From Tipula vernalis (Eukaryota; Arthropoda; Insecta; Diptera; Tipulidae): 64,000 nucleotides of DNA. The position numbers and the translations under genes were made by a program. The notes under the pieces were generated by a model. That model was given only the letters and a program-made list of their open reading frames with translations. It made no database searches and was not told the origin of the DNA. The stretch covers positions 192,202,061 to 192,266,060 of the forward strand of contig OY282560.1 in NCBI GenBank assembly GCA_958295665.1, in the 5' to 3' direction. How positions within the stretch are numbered: the stretch's first letter is position 1; each line of letters starts with the position of its first letter. This document shows positions 23,107 to 33,892 of the stretch, in pieces.

Positions 23107-23123
23107 ATCTCTAAGATTTTATA

Positions 23124-23269
23124 CTGATAGCTTAGTAGTGGTTAGAAGTTGGTTGGTGGTTAGTTAGTGGTTAAAGTGTTTTGTTTTGGAGAATTGCCTG
23201 CGTAACCAATTAAAATAAATATACAGTCCACAACTTGATTATTGTTTGAACATTGGTCCTTCGAGCCGG
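23124..23269 (+). repeat. BEL-2 LTR end and primer-binding site
   Basis: The stretch ends ...TTTGAACA at 23252, a CA terminus, and is followed at once by TTGGTCCTTCGAGCCGG, a sequence typical of BEL leaders. An AATAAA at about 23213-23218 could be the polyadenylation signal. The LTR start is probably truncated, since BEL-1 sequence reaches 23118. No second LTR copy remains in the window. Confidence 0.55.
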
Positions 23270-23570
23270 ATATTGCAAGTATCAAGCTAGCGCGTAGTCG
23301 TCAAGAAATTTACCGGTGAATTGCTACACTTTACCACGAGGGAATTATTACAAAGATTACATAAACCGTTATTATCGTTGTTGTAACCAAGGTCAGCCGT
23401 GTGCAGTTGCATCTCTAATTCAGTTAAGCAAACTTTGCTTATCATTTAACCAAATCTTGTTGCCGTAGTGAAGGAATTTGTGCATACTGAAAATAACGTG
23501 ATAGTGATATTACATAGTTCATTTACCACCACAATCAACTGAAAAGTAGAAGTATCAATATACGATTACA

Positions 23571-24619
23571 ATGCCTTCCTTGGATGGCCTTGAAAAGCAA
23601 CGTGCTTCACTTAAAGGAAGTTTAACAAAAATCATTAATTTTGTTAATGGAATAACGGAAAGGTCTGAAGAAACAGTTGATGAATTACGGGTCAGATTAG
23701 ATCGCGCACGTGTTCTTTTAGATAAGTTTACCATTTGTGAGGAAAATATTTTTGAAGCTGACGCAAATGAAGAATTAAAGCTGCAAGAATTTGAAGATGT
23801 GTATTATCTTGTTGTAGCTCGAATAAACTCGTGCCTACGTCAACGCAACCTAAGTCAAGGAGCTATTGCAAATGAAACAGGCAACACCACAATTAGTAAC
23901 GGAAGTGCGGCTACAACAGTTGTCAAGCTAGTCAAACTACAAATACCCCCATTTTCCTATCAAAAACCCGTTAAGATTTGAAATGCTGTGCACATTAGGA
24001 AGTTACTGGATGTATCGGATCAGGTCATGAGGGGTTTAAAGGCGCTAGGTGAAAAGGCTAAAGCTAGGGATCCATGGCTTATATATATATCCTGATTAAC
24101 AAGCTTGACGATGAGACGAAAAACCAATGGGCACAACAGACAACAGAGAATCAATTTCCATCCATTCAAGAATTCTTGGATTTTTTGGCAAGAAGAACCG
24201 ATGCTCTAGAATCCGTTAAATCCAGTACACAGTCGAATATAATCTCGAGAACGAGCACTAAAAGTTACACAACAACCGCGACATCACAATGTGGTTATTG
24301 CAAGAAGATAGACCATCAGAGACTCTCCAAATGTGATTGTTTCAAACAACTGAACACCAACCATCGCTGCTTCAATTGCCTAAACTCGAATCATGGAGTT
24401 GCAACCTGTAGAGTCAAACGAAGATGTATAGCATGTTCTAAGAAACATCATACGCTGCTACATAAGGATAACTCAATTGAGGTATCAAAGAAAGAGAAAC
24501 AAACAAATCACACATCGAATAAAGCTTGCCAAAATGATTCAAGTACAAACTTCCAAATATTAACCGTAAATTCATCCTCATCCTCGAACGTAAATCCAGT
24601 AGTACTACCTGCAGCTTAA
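23571..24619 (+). pseudogene. BEL-2 gag with internal deletion
   Basis: The ATG at 23571 follows a leader of about 300 bases and opens 136 codons of BEL gag N-terminus, with a predicted coiled coil (residues 5-90) and LQIPPFSYQKPVKI. The core of the gag domain is missing. After a frame change, about 24005-24070 reads LDVSDQVMRGLKALGEKAK, and 24074-24619 continues with IYILINKLDDETKNQWAQ. Cys/His clusters CGYCKKIDHQRLSKC, CFNCLNSNHGVATC and CIACSKKHHTLLHKD follow. Gag would form the particle and bind RNA. The deletion and a stop near 23980 make it defective. Confidence 0.8.
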
Positions 24620-25012
24620 ATCGATATAGAAGACCAGCAAGGGGAACCACGAATATGCCGCGCATTGATCGATACGGGATCTCAGGCTTCGTTTATAACA
24701 GAGCAAAAAGCGTAACAATTCGGTCTAAAGAAAAATCATTGCAGAGTACTAGTATCAGGTATAGGAGCAGCAATTATAGAAAGAACTAGAGGGACAGTTA
24801 TAGTGAATTTCAAATGAAGTAATAAGAAATCAACTCTTCGAAGGTGCTACACACATAAAATTGTTTAAAGAAAATATTGATGCAATCAAGGTCTTGGGCG
24901 TTAAGTGAAATCCAATACACGACTCGTTCACCTTTGACGTAAACCTAAGTCCTGTAAAATCTCATACCAAACGAACATTATTATCAGAGGCTAGCAAAGT
25001 TTTTGATCCGCT
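24620..25012 (+). pseudogene. BEL-2 protease fragment and RT thumb trace
   Basis: About 24622-24820 encodes RICRALIDTGSQASFITEQ, the aspartic protease active site, and CRVLVSGIGAAIIERTRGT. A deletion then removes most of reverse transcriptase. At about 24893-25012 the plus strand reads VLGVK, a stop, NPIHDSFTFDVNLSPVKSHT, then KRTLLSEASKVFDPL. That is the thumb-connection block that normally sits well after the catalytic YVDD. The frame ends exactly where the inverted segment starts. Confidence 0.7.
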
Positions 25013-25880
25013 GGTTAATGTAGGGCCGGCGTGTAGGTTTTCGGTGTGTGTCTCCCATATCAGTCGTTTTGTGAATATGTGATCAGTAGACAATATTACT
25101 GGATGCTTGCTGTCGTAATCACAATCGGCGTTGAAAAGACGACCGCCAACTCGTAGTATGCCCGCTGCGTCAAGAAAAGGAGCTAGCGATAGTATTTTTG
25201 AGCTGGTTTGGACCATCTTGTTTTTAAGTAAATTTGTAATTTCTTCTCGGAATGTATCATTTTGTACCCATCGAATACATTGTATTCTTGCTTGTTCCAT
25301 TTCTCTGGAATTCAACTCACATCTTTCCCCGTCTCTCGTCTTCTTGGATTTTAAATTCGTGATATAACGTCTTACATACCCGATGATACGTAGTATCTAT
25401 TTAAGATTTGATTTCTTGGTGAATAAAGAATCTAACCAATCATCTTTGGTTGCTGTAACTTGAAGAGTACAATGCGTAGACAGGGTCTTGCTGAATTCCT
25501 TCCCTATGGCTATTTGGTTTGACTTCGAATTCGAGTCAGTCAGAGTGGGCCATAAGTTTTGGGGCAGTTTCAGCCATTCAGGACCTTCCCACCATTGTTT
25601 TAAGTGAATTAATTTCTGTGGCGATACTCCTCTGGAACCATGATCAGCAGGATTTTCATAAGATCTCACGTGGTCCCAATGTTGCCTTGGAAATTTTTCG
25701 AGTATTTGACTCGTACGATTGGCCACGAAAGTTTTCCATCTTGCAGGGTACGTCGAAAGCCAGGATAAAACGATGACTGAATCTGTCCAGGCGTAATATT
25801 TCGCTGTAGGTGGCATAGTCGCCTTTACTGCATACATTAACTTCGCTAATAGATGCCCGGCACACAGCTATAATCTATAG
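25013..25880 (-). pseudogene. BEL-2 RNase H and integrase N-terminus, inverted
   Basis: On the minus strand, 25880-25397 carries LCAGHLLAKLMYAVKATMPP and YYAWTDSVIVLSWLSTYPAR, then NPADHGSRGVSPQ, all BEL RNase H blocks. The stretch 25315-25013 carries LDAAGILRVGGRLFNAD and HPVILSTDHIF, ending HTENLHAGP, the zinc-binding start of integrase. It meets the plus-strand RT thumb at about 25013. Confidence 0.8.
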
Positions 25881-25884
25881 CTAC

Positions 25885-26784
25885 GAAGTTCAGTGCCGTG
25901 GGGCAGCGCCGTGATTTTAAAAAAAGATATTAAATACCATCTGCAACAAAAACTTGAAAGTGATGGAATACAAGCAATTAGCGTTAGCATTAATACCTGC
26001 AACCACAAGTTAGTGGCGCCCGCAATATATTGCCCACCTAGATATAACATCAAAGAGATTGCTTATACTCAGTTCTTCAAGCAGCTCGGTGAAAAATTCG
26101 TAATCGGGGGTGACTTCAACGCTAAACATACTGACTGGGGATCAAAACTAACCACAACTAAAGGGAAAGAGCTTCATCAAGCAATAATTAAATACAACTG
26201 CAACTGGCATTCTACTGGAAAACCAACCTATTGGCCCAGTGATCAAAATAAAACACCAGACCTAATTGACTTCTTTATAATAAGAAAAATCCCGGTTGAT
26301 TATACACAAGTGCAGGAAGGATTGGACTCCACATCTGGCCATCCCTCTATTTTAATGATAATGAGTGATACAATAATTACTAATGATAAACAGCCACTGT
26401 TAACAAATAAATATACTGATTCGAAAAAATTCAGGAATGAACTAAACAAACGCATCATTTTAAACACACAAGTTTCATCAGAAGAAACATTAGAACAGGA
26501 GGTGGAGAAGCTCGTCAAAGACATACAGCTAGCGGCGTGGAAAAGTACTAACACCAGTTTTAGGGAAGAGAAGTACCCGAAGGGAATAACCATGAACACG
26601 AGACCCAACCGTAAAAAATAGGTTAAATAATTTAGCACAATGAATACGTAGAGAAATTCGGGACTTAAGAGAAAAATAAATCAATAGATTCATACCTACA
26701 ATCTCTCACCTATGATAAAGGTGTTGATTATTCACTGTGGAAAGCAACCAAATATTTGAAAAGGCCAGTTATGCATATACCACT
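25885..26784 (+). pseudogene. Jockey-B endonuclease domain
   Basis: About 240 codons of APE endonuclease and linker. Visible are PWGSAVILKKDIKYHL, PAIYCPPRYNIKE, FVIGGDFNAKHTDWGS (catalytic Asp-Asn block) and TPDLIDFFIIRK. The terminal catalytic block, normally SDHSPIL, reads TSGHPSIL here, so its Asp is replaced by Gly. The first 60 or so residues, including the Glu block, are missing at the junction with BEL-2. Stops follow 26621, but the family sequence continues to WKATKYLKRPVMHIP. The frame opens without an ATG. Confidence 0.82.
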
Positions 26785-27592
26785 TGTTACAAATTTAAAT
26801 TATAATAATTTCTTTTTTTTTGTATTCAACAAATGTTTTTTATTACACGTATTCTCTCATTACTTGACAACTAACTAATGAATGTACAAATAAATGTTTT
26901 TTCTCTTCTTCACAAAAAAAAAAAACTACTCAAGCGCCAAATTTGACAATCAAAAATATACGACAATATTCCAAATCAAATGTAATAATTGTGCTATCTA
27001 AGAGATGGCAGCAGTGACATCGCTTTGTTGATTGGTAATTAATTTACGAATGACATTAAATGTCAAACTAATAAACAAATCATTTTGATTGCCATCTTGG
27101 CACTAAATTAGTTAAGATTTACATTAAATATACAATTAATTACAGATTAATAACCAAAGTGAATTGAAGAATAAAGAATTCATATCAGTGTGCAAGATAA
27201 GTGATTTTAAACATTTTACGATCAATTATTAACATTTTCTTTTTCTTTTAGGTGATACGACAATAGCAATTACAAGGCATAATGACTCCAATCAACAATG
27301 ATATGAGCTGTTATTTTTGAAAGTGGTATAAGTCCATTTTTCAAAAAAATTAGTTAATGATAACAATAGACAAATGACAGTATAATCTTTCTAACGGTAA
27401 GAAATTTATAGCCAAAATAAAAACAAATTCGTCTCTAATACTTTTGCAAAACATAAGAAAATTCAAAATCCCGTATATTTTTGCATTTATTGTTTCTCTA
27501 TTCTTTCATTATCTCGTTTCAACAAAATTGGACTTATACCACTTTCAAAAATAACAGCTCATATGCTAATTCTATTTCAGGTTTTCCAAACA
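26785..27592 (-). repeat. BEL-3 3' LTR, with a MITE inside
   Basis: In element orientation it starts TGTTTGGAAAACC at 27592 and ends TTTGTAACA at 26785, the TG...CA termini of an LTR. A purine-rich tract (CCGGGGGGAAAA) lies just outside the start, as expected upstream of a 3' LTR. Without the 256-bp MITE and its 4-bp duplication the LTR is about 548 bp. It matches 33589-33892 and, inverted, 30268-30489. Over the 280 bases shared with 33589-33892 I count about eight differences. Confidence 0.88.
27305..27560. mobile_element. 256-bp MITE with perfect 32-bp terminal inverted repeats
   Basis: The ends begin GAGCTGTTATTTTTGAAAGT and are exact inverted copies over 32 bases (27305-27336 and 27529-27560). 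The flanks are ATAT on both sides (27301-27304 and 27561-27564). The matching empty site, with a single ATAT, exists in the 5' LTR copy at about 33861-33868. That proves insertion after the BEL element integrated. The superfamily is unknown; a 4-bp ATAT duplication is unusual. Confidence 0.92.
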
Positions 27593-27696
27593 TTTTCCCC
27601 CCGGCGTTAAGGAATTTTTTAACAATAAATTTCTTAAGTTAAACTGTATTTGATATGTATTGTAATTGCTTTACAGAAATTTTGTATATCAATCAT

Positions 27697-28771
27697 TTAT
27701 TGACTCTTAATTGGTAACAGAACGAGTTTTATGACTGGTTGCTTAAGAGTGTTAACAGCAGTTTTAATGGTAGCGACTCTTACTATTCCATCTTTACCAG
27801 GATGCGTCCGAGTGATTTTGCCAAGCAGCCATTGATTAGATGGTAGATTATCCTCTTTTACTAATACAACATCGCCGACTGTGATATTGTAGTTTCCTCT
27901 TTGCAATTTACCATGCTGCTGTAGAGTGTTCAAATAATCTCTGGACCAGCATTTCCACAATGATTGAATCGATGTTGAATATTTTGCCACCTTCACAATT
28001 TATGTACCGGTACGTTTTCTAACAATGGTTCAGGAACTGCCCCCGTGAATTCTCCGATTTAAAAATGTCCAGGTGTAAGTATACCTAGATTTGTAATGTC
28101 ATCTTCGATCCGGCATAATGGTCTAGAGTTCATCAAACTTTTGATCTGGGTTATTAACGTAGTAATCTCCTCATAATTTAGTTTGGCTTCTTTCATAGTT
28201 CTTCTGAAGTGAAATTTAACGGATTTCACAGCCGCCTCCCATAAGCCTCCAAAATGGGGTGCACTAGCTGGATTAAATCTGAACTCGATATTGTGCTGCA
28301 AGATAAAATTAGATATTATTTAATTGCTTTGTTGTTCTAAAATTTCCCTTTTAAGGTGTTTAAGTTCATTGTTGGCCCCAATAAAATTAGAACCGTTGTC
28401 ACACCAAATTTGTTTAGGAAGACCACGACGAGACGCAAATCTTTTAAGTGTGGCCATGCATCTGTATTAAGACTGCTCACGACTTCTAAATGGATAGCTT
28501 TTACTGCTAGACATATAAATACAGCCACATATGCTCTAGTGACCGGTGAATTTCGCGTTAGGTTTGTCTTAATGTACATAGGGCCTAAATAGTCTATTCC
28601 GGTATTTAAAAATGGTCTGGTTCTTGTACATCTTTCCGCCAGTAAGTCTGCCATTTTTTGTAGTATTTGAGAATGTCGATATCTCACGCATTTAACACAC
28701 GATTTTATATATTTTTTAATAGTGTATCTTGCTCCGATAATCCAGTATTTTTGTCGTAAAATATTCATCAT
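27697..28771 (-). pseudogene. BEL-3 integrase
   Basis: The stretch 28771-28337 begins with the zinc-binding tail CVKCVRYR and then LNTGIDYLGPMYIKT (first catalytic Asp), followed by LAVKAIHLEVVSSLNTDA. The second Asp block is frameshifted near 28400. The stretch 28301-28059 carries EFRFNPASAPHFGGLWEAAV, the Glu-containing region, and GILTPGHF. The stretch 27996-27697 is the C-terminal domain with WKCWSRDYLNTLQQHGK and VGDVVLVKEDNLPSNQW. The order is complete but in three frames, so it is inactive. Confidence 0.88.
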
Positions 28772-30268
28772 TAATGTTGTGCCAGCATGTAAATTACTAT
28801 TGTGTGTTTCTTGGATAATCCATTGCTTTACAGAATGTTCCTTTGGTAAAATAATTGGATGACAAACCGCGTAACTTAATTGTGAGTTTTTCAGTCTTCC
28901 ACCTACACGGATAACTCCATGAGGATCGAGGAATGGATCAAGTGAATTAAGTACATTGTTACTTTTCTAGCGCCAAATTTTCCTTCAATTTGATAATCTC
29001 TTTCTTAAAACAGCTGGCCTGAATTGCTCGAATAATGTAAAGTTCTACGGCAATGTATTCTAAATATGACAAATATCCTTTTTTCCGGTTACTTTCTTCA
29101 TTTTTAGGCAGTTTACAAAATCGAAGAACGTATGCCATCACCTTCTTAACTTTAAACCAAGAGGAATATTTCAGCAATAGTTGGTTAACACCGTCGTTTT
29201 CTTTGGTTTCTACCATCACGATTCCTGGTTTTTCCGATCTTATAAATTCATCATTTCGACTGGAAATTGCGTTTTATTTTTCGGCCAATTTGACTCACCA
29301 GATTTCAGCCAATTTGGTCCATGCCACCAAGGTTTCAAATTAGGAATGAGCTTTGGATCTACCCCTCTTGATATATAGTCGGCTGGATTTTGGTTAGATG
29401 CTATATGACTCCATTTCTCTCTCTCGGAACGATAGCTAGGATGCTGCTGGTTCGATTAGCTATAAAGGTTTTCCATCGCGCCGGTATATCCGACAACCAA
29501 TGTAGCACCACCATTGATGTCCAGGCATAGACATCAACGTGGTCTATATCAAGTGTTGTTTTGCAATACTTTATTAGGTTTGCTAATAATACCGCTCCAC
29601 AAAGTTCTAGTCTTGGAAGACTTATTTGTTTTACTGGTGCCACTTTACTTTTAGCACACAGTAACCGGCATGGTATTTCTCCATTGTTGTTGCTAGATCT
29701 GATATATATCACACCACCATAAGCTGACTCCGACGCGTCACAAAATGCATGCAACTGAACTTAAGTGGTATTTGGTAACGGTAGCAAGCACCTGGAAATT
29801 TTAATTTGTTGAAGATGGTTTAAATCAAAATATATTTTCTTCCAATGGCTCAAAATATTATCAGGGGCTTCTTCATCCCAATCTGTTTTCATTAACCATA
29901 ATTTTTGCAATATCATTTTAAAGCATATTATAATAGGTGACACCCATCCCAATGGATCGTACAGTTTGGAACTTTCGGATAGCATTTGGCGTTTTGTCCA
30001 AATCACATCTTTAGCTAGACTCTTCATCTCAAATGTAAATATGTCTCTTTGGGGATACCACATCATACCTAATGTTTTAGTACTGGTATCATCCTCGATT
30101 AGTTTAGGGATATCTTGACCATTATGTACTTCCAACGAGTGTAAAAATTCTTAGGAATTAGACTTCCATTTCCGAAGTCGCAATGCGCAACTACTCAATA
30201 TTTCCATTATTTGATCTTTTAATAGTATCGCTTATCTTACCGTGCTACTTTCGGTCAGCAGATCATTT
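28772..30268 (-). pseudogene. BEL-3 reverse transcriptase end and RNase H
   Basis: Starting at the inversion breakpoint the minus strand reads DDLLTESSTVR, the second half of YVDD. Then come SCALRLRKWKSNS and, in the 30135-29761 frame, STKTLGMMWYPQRDIF and KLYDPLGWVSPIII. The stretch 29754-29401 is RNase H: MHAFCDASESAYGGVIYI with its Asp, ISLPRLELCGAVLLANLI and YAWTSMVVLHWLSD. In the last block the usual TDS reads TSM. The stretch 29219-28772 contains the linker to integrase in several frames. Confidence 0.85.
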
Positions 30269-30489
30269 CTCGGATAGCACAATTATTACATTTGATTTGG
30301 AATATTGCCGTATATTTTTGATTGTCAAATTTGGCGCTTGAGTAGTTTTTTTTTTTTGTGAAGAAGAGAAAAAACCTTAATTTGTACATTCATTAGTTAG
30401 TTGTCAAGTAATGAGAGAATACGTGTAATAAAAAACATTTTTTGAATGAATGAAAAAAAAAGAAATTATTATAATTTCAATTTGTAACA
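30268..30489 (+). repeat. BEL-3 5' LTR portion inside the inverted segment
   Basis: The reverse complement of 26785-27003 matches this stretch. It ends TTTGTAACA at 30489, immediately followed by TTTTTTGGTGCCGAAACC. It is the missing downstream part of the 5' LTR whose upstream part sits at 33589-33892. About 25 bases between the two parts, present in the intact 3' LTR copy (about 27003-27027), were lost. Confidence 0.85.
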
Positions 30490-30492
30490 TTT

Positions 30493-30512
30493 TTTGGTGC
30501 CGAAACCCGGGA
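30493..30512 (+). other. BEL-3 primer-binding site
   Basis: TTTGGTGCCGAAACCCGGGA lies directly downstream of the LTR end at 30489. The position is where a tRNA primes minus-strand DNA synthesis, and the wording is typical of BEL/Pao leaders. The matching tRNA was not identified. Confidence 0.7.
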
Positions 30513-30871
30513 GTGCTGTTGAATTTGATAAAAAAGGCAACCACGTTGATTTTTGATAAAATTGCATCATCATACAGATAAGTAGCCATTTTATAAATTT
30601 TTCCATTTTTGCTTATTATGTTGTGATGATTATCTTATCCTCAATATCTATTTAAATCAATTATATTTAAATATAAATAAATAAAAAATTTTTTTTTTGA
30701 TATTTTTAATTTCGAAAGCGATATTTCGTTATAAATACTAAAACGTTAATGCCGCTGTTACACGCAATCCGGTTTATATTGAACAAACAATAAAACATTT
30801 AACGCAAATTGAAGAACCCGTTGAGCGATTAAAATTAGTGGAAGATGTAGTGCAATTTAAGTAGTGAGACA

Positions 30872-32318
30872 ATGGAGAGACACATGCGGTTGCGCGATCG
30901 GACCGTCAAACAATTGAAGGCCATTAGGTCGTTCACCGAATCAATGGTTGAAACCACCACGCTAGAAGCAATACAGGCATGCGAGGAAAGTTGTAAGAAA
31001 CTTTATGTTGATTTTAATGACTGCGAATTGGAATTGTTATCCTTCAATACGCACCTATTACAACACAGATAGATGATATGTACCTAAATACAATTGCAAC
31101 GCTGAGGAAGAGGATAAATTCCAGATCACAGGTGAAAAAAGAGGTATTGGACCTGAATGCAACATTAGGACAGTTTATTGCGCAACAACAAAGTATGCTA
31201 GATGGAATGAACCACACCCAAAACGTGCGATTACACAAGGTCAACTTCGAACCATTTGCCCGAGACTACAAATTGTGGCCGTCTTTTCACGATCTATTTA
31301 CTAGATCAGTACATGAAAATTAGGGACTAAATGCAGCTCATAAATTACAAATTTTGAATGGATTGTTACGTGGTGACGCTGCTACCTTAATCCGGCATAT
31401 AAAGGTGACCGAACAAAATTATGCAGAACCTGGGCTAAACTTGTGGCGAGGTGCAACAAGCCTAAATCCAACATCTATTCATTGATTCAATTATTTTTGG
31501 ACCAAAAAGGCTGCACTCATCCAAACCACAAGGACTTAAGGAAATTGGGAGCTACCGCAGATGTGGTTATACGAGGTTTACGAGCTCTGGGAAATCAAGC
31601 AGAAACACGTGATCCGTGGTTGGTGCACATTTGGTTGGTAAAGTGGATGAGGACAAGACAGTTATGGGCGAAAGAAACCATCAACGATGCATACCCTACA
31701 TTCGAAAATTGTTTAAGCTTTTTGAGTACAAGGCGCGATGCTCTGGAATCATGTGTGGCTGTGACAAAACCAACTAATAGTACAGTAAAATATGGGAAAA
31801 CCTTTCATACCACCCAAACAAGCAAAGGGAATTATGGCTGTGTTGCTTGTAAACAGGATCATTTCTTGTACAAATATCCATTATTTAAGAGCATGGATAT
31901 TGAGAATCGTACCAAAACATTGCAAAATGCAAACAGTTGCACTAATTGCTTAAGATCAGGTCAGTCAGAGCCACAATGCTTCTCGCGTGCGCTGTGTTTA
32001 ATGTGTAAGAAACGACATCATTCGCTACTACACAAGGATATGAAATCAACAAATATGCACGTGTTAAACGAAAATAAAGAATCACCAATCTCCAATATCG
32101 CTTCACCAATTAACAATATCGTATCATTTATCAACAATGGCGCGTCCTCAACAACGTCAAGTTCAACAGCACAAAATTATAAACAATCAACATATGATCA
32201 CACTCTTCAATCAATATTGTCATCACAATCAACAACGAAGAATCTACAATCATCATCTTTGCACACAGAAACGCCTCTTAATACGTTACTTCCAACATCC
32301 TTGATTTACATACAATAA
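30872..32318 (+). pseudogene. BEL-3 gag, frameshifted
   Basis: The ATG at 30872 opens 66 codons of gag N-terminus. Further frames at 31078-31323 and 31443-32318 supply the rest. They include FEPFARDYKLWPSFHDLFT, KGCTHPNHKDLRKLGATADV and ETRDPWLVHIWLVKWM. The Cys/His region reads CVACKQDHFLYKYPLFK, CTNCLRSGQSEPQC and CLMCKKRHHSLLHKD. In the first cluster a final Cys is replaced by Tyr. A Ser/Thr/Asn-rich linker follows. At least two stops or frameshifts break the protein. It lies in the inverted segment of BEL-3. Confidence 0.85.
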
Positions 32319-33583
32319 AGAATTGGACAGCAAATGCGTGTACGAGCACTACTGGATTCAGGATCACAGTCATCCTTTATAACAGAATCATGTGTTCAAC
32401 GCCTAGGACTAAGACGACCATATTCCACATGTCTTTTTACGGACTAGCATCATGTTCGGCAGGGAAAACAAGAGGAAAAACAACCATTACAATAACATCA
32501 CGTGTAGTACTACACTACACTATAAACTTGACAACTCATATAATAGAAATAATATCATCATCTCTACCAGCTGCGATGATCGCAATACCTACGAGCAACG
32601 AAGTAGGGCAATTGGAGTTGGCTGATCCCTATTTTAATAGACCAAATTCAGTGGACCTCTTGATCGGAGCAGAATTCTTTTTGGATATTTCAAATAAGCA
32701 AAAAATGTTAATCAACAGTTTACCCGTCCTACACTCATCGAAATTTGGTTGGTTAATAGGTGGGAAAATCTACCACGACAAAAAAGCGCACAGCATACGG
32801 AATTATAACGCTGTGATGGATAGCAATATTTCGAATGATAATTTAATGGAATTACTCAAAACATTTTGGGCAGTCGAAGAGATTACAGTTACCTCTAGCC
32901 ATAGGGAGAATGATCCATGTGAAATTTTGTTTAGAGACACAATAACTAGAGCGCCGGATGGGAGGTTTATCGTGAGGTTGCCTTTCAAGGAACCCCGCCC
33001 AAAATTAGGAGACTCGTTGGCCAGTGCGAAAGCTAGAATGTTTGGAATAGAAAGAAAATTTTCAAAATCAGCAGACTACCAAAAGGATTATACACAATTT
33101 ATAGAAGAGTACATTGAATTGGGCCAGATGACACCACAAACATGGTCAGAAGTACCGCGTGAAAATCAGATGAAGTATTTTATGCCGCACCATGCAGTGT
33201 TTAAGGAAAGTACGACAACCAGATTTCGTGTGGTATTTGATGCTTCATGTAAAACAACCACCGCTGTGTCTTTGAATGATTGCTTACATGCAGGACCAAA
33301 ACTGCAGCCCGATTTATCCACCACACTTATACGTTTTACAAAAAATATAGTTGCTATAAATGCAGACATCGAGAAAATGTTTCGCCAAATTTTAGTACAT
33401 CCGGACGCTGCTAATTATCAGTATATTTTATGGCGGAAAAGTACTCAGGAAGAACTACGTCCTCATAAATGTATGACTGTTACATACGGTACCACATGCG
33501 CGCCTTTTCTGGTCATTCGTTCACTAGAAGAGTTAGCAAAAATTTATGAAACACACCACAGCAATTCGAAACCACTTCTATGA
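32319..33583 (+). pseudogene. BEL-3 protease and first half of reverse transcriptase
   Basis: About 32337-32410 encodes RALLDSGSQSSFITES, the aspartic protease site. After a frame change, 32390-33583 is open for 397 codons. It carries NSVDLLIGAEFFLDI, KFGWLIGG and GRFIVRLPFKEPRPKLGDS. The reverse transcriptase blocks KYFMPHHAVFKESTTTRFRV, VVFDASCKT, NADIEKMFRQILVHP (first catalytic Asp) and CMTVTYGTTCAPFLVIRSL follow. It ends with NSKPLL at 33582, about 15-20 codons short of YVDD, exactly where LTR sequence begins. Confidence 0.88.
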
Positions 33584-33588
33584 TTGGT

Positions 33589-33892
33589 TGATTGGTAATT
33601 AATTTACGAATGACGTCAAATGTCAAACTAATAAACAAATCATTTTGATTGTCATCTTGGCACTAAATTAGTTAAGATTTACATCAAATATACAATTAAT
33701 TACAGATTAATAACAAAAGTGAATTGAAGAATAAAGAATTCATATCAGTGTACAAGATAAGTGATTTTAAACATTTTACGATCAATTATTAACATTTTCT
33801 TTTTCTTTTAGGTGATCCGACAATAGCAATTACAAGGCATAACGACTCCAATCAACAATGATATGCTAATTCTATTTCAGGTTTTCCAAACA
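33589..33892 (-). repeat. BEL-3 5' LTR, upstream portion
   Basis: It matches 27025-27592 (minus the MITE) in the same orientation. In element direction it starts TGTTTGGAAAACC at 33892. It lacks the MITE, giving an empty site. It is cut at about 33588 by the inverted segment. Confidence 0.88.

Larger units (their letters stand above)
18590..23118 (-). mobile_element. BEL/Pao retrotransposon 1, degraded
   Basis: On the minus strand the BEL/Pao coding order is clear: partial gag and zinc knuckles, protease, reverse transcriptase, RNase H, integrase. The gag start, the 5' LTR and the 3' LTR are not seen. The 5' side stops inside gag at about 23118, where a plus-strand BEL element begins. The 3' side ends beyond the integrase C-terminus at about 18.6 kb. 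The coding sequence is broken into at least seven frames. It differs in gag sequence from the neighbouring BEL elements, so it is a separate family or subfamily. Confidence 0.88.
23119..25880 (+). mobile_element. BEL/Pao retrotransposon 2, rearranged
   Basis: The plus-strand element starts with part of an LTR (about 23124-23252, ending TTGAACA, with AATAAA near 23214). A primer-binding-like site, TTGGTCCTTCGAGCCGG, follows at 23253-23269. Then come a 300-base leader, gag, protease and a trace of reverse transcriptase up to about 25012. From there to about 25880 the sequence is minus-strand RNase H and integrase N-terminus. The simplest reading is one element with its distal pol segment inverted, after internal deletions in gag and in protease-RT. 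A second BEL copy is the alternative. Confidence 0.75.
26785..33892 (-). mobile_element. BEL-3: BEL/Pao provirus-like element with a 3.3-kb inversion
   Basis: A 7.1-kb element on the minus strand inside jockey-B. Its 3' LTR (26785-27592) is at low coordinates and part of its 5' LTR (33589-33892) at high coordinates. The flanks CCACT (26780-26784) and CCACC (33893-33897) are an expected 5-bp target duplication with one change. The segment of about 30268-33585 is inverted. It carries, on the plus strand, the rest of the 5' LTR, primer-binding site, gag, protease and RT up to just before YVDD. The minus-strand remainder (30268 down to 27697) begins at the DDLLT of YVDD and runs through RNase H and integrase. 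Flipping the segment restores the standard order. Confidence 0.88.

Noticed and set aside
26300..26638. 112-codon minus-strand frame
   Set aside because: Antisense to the jockey-B endonuclease.
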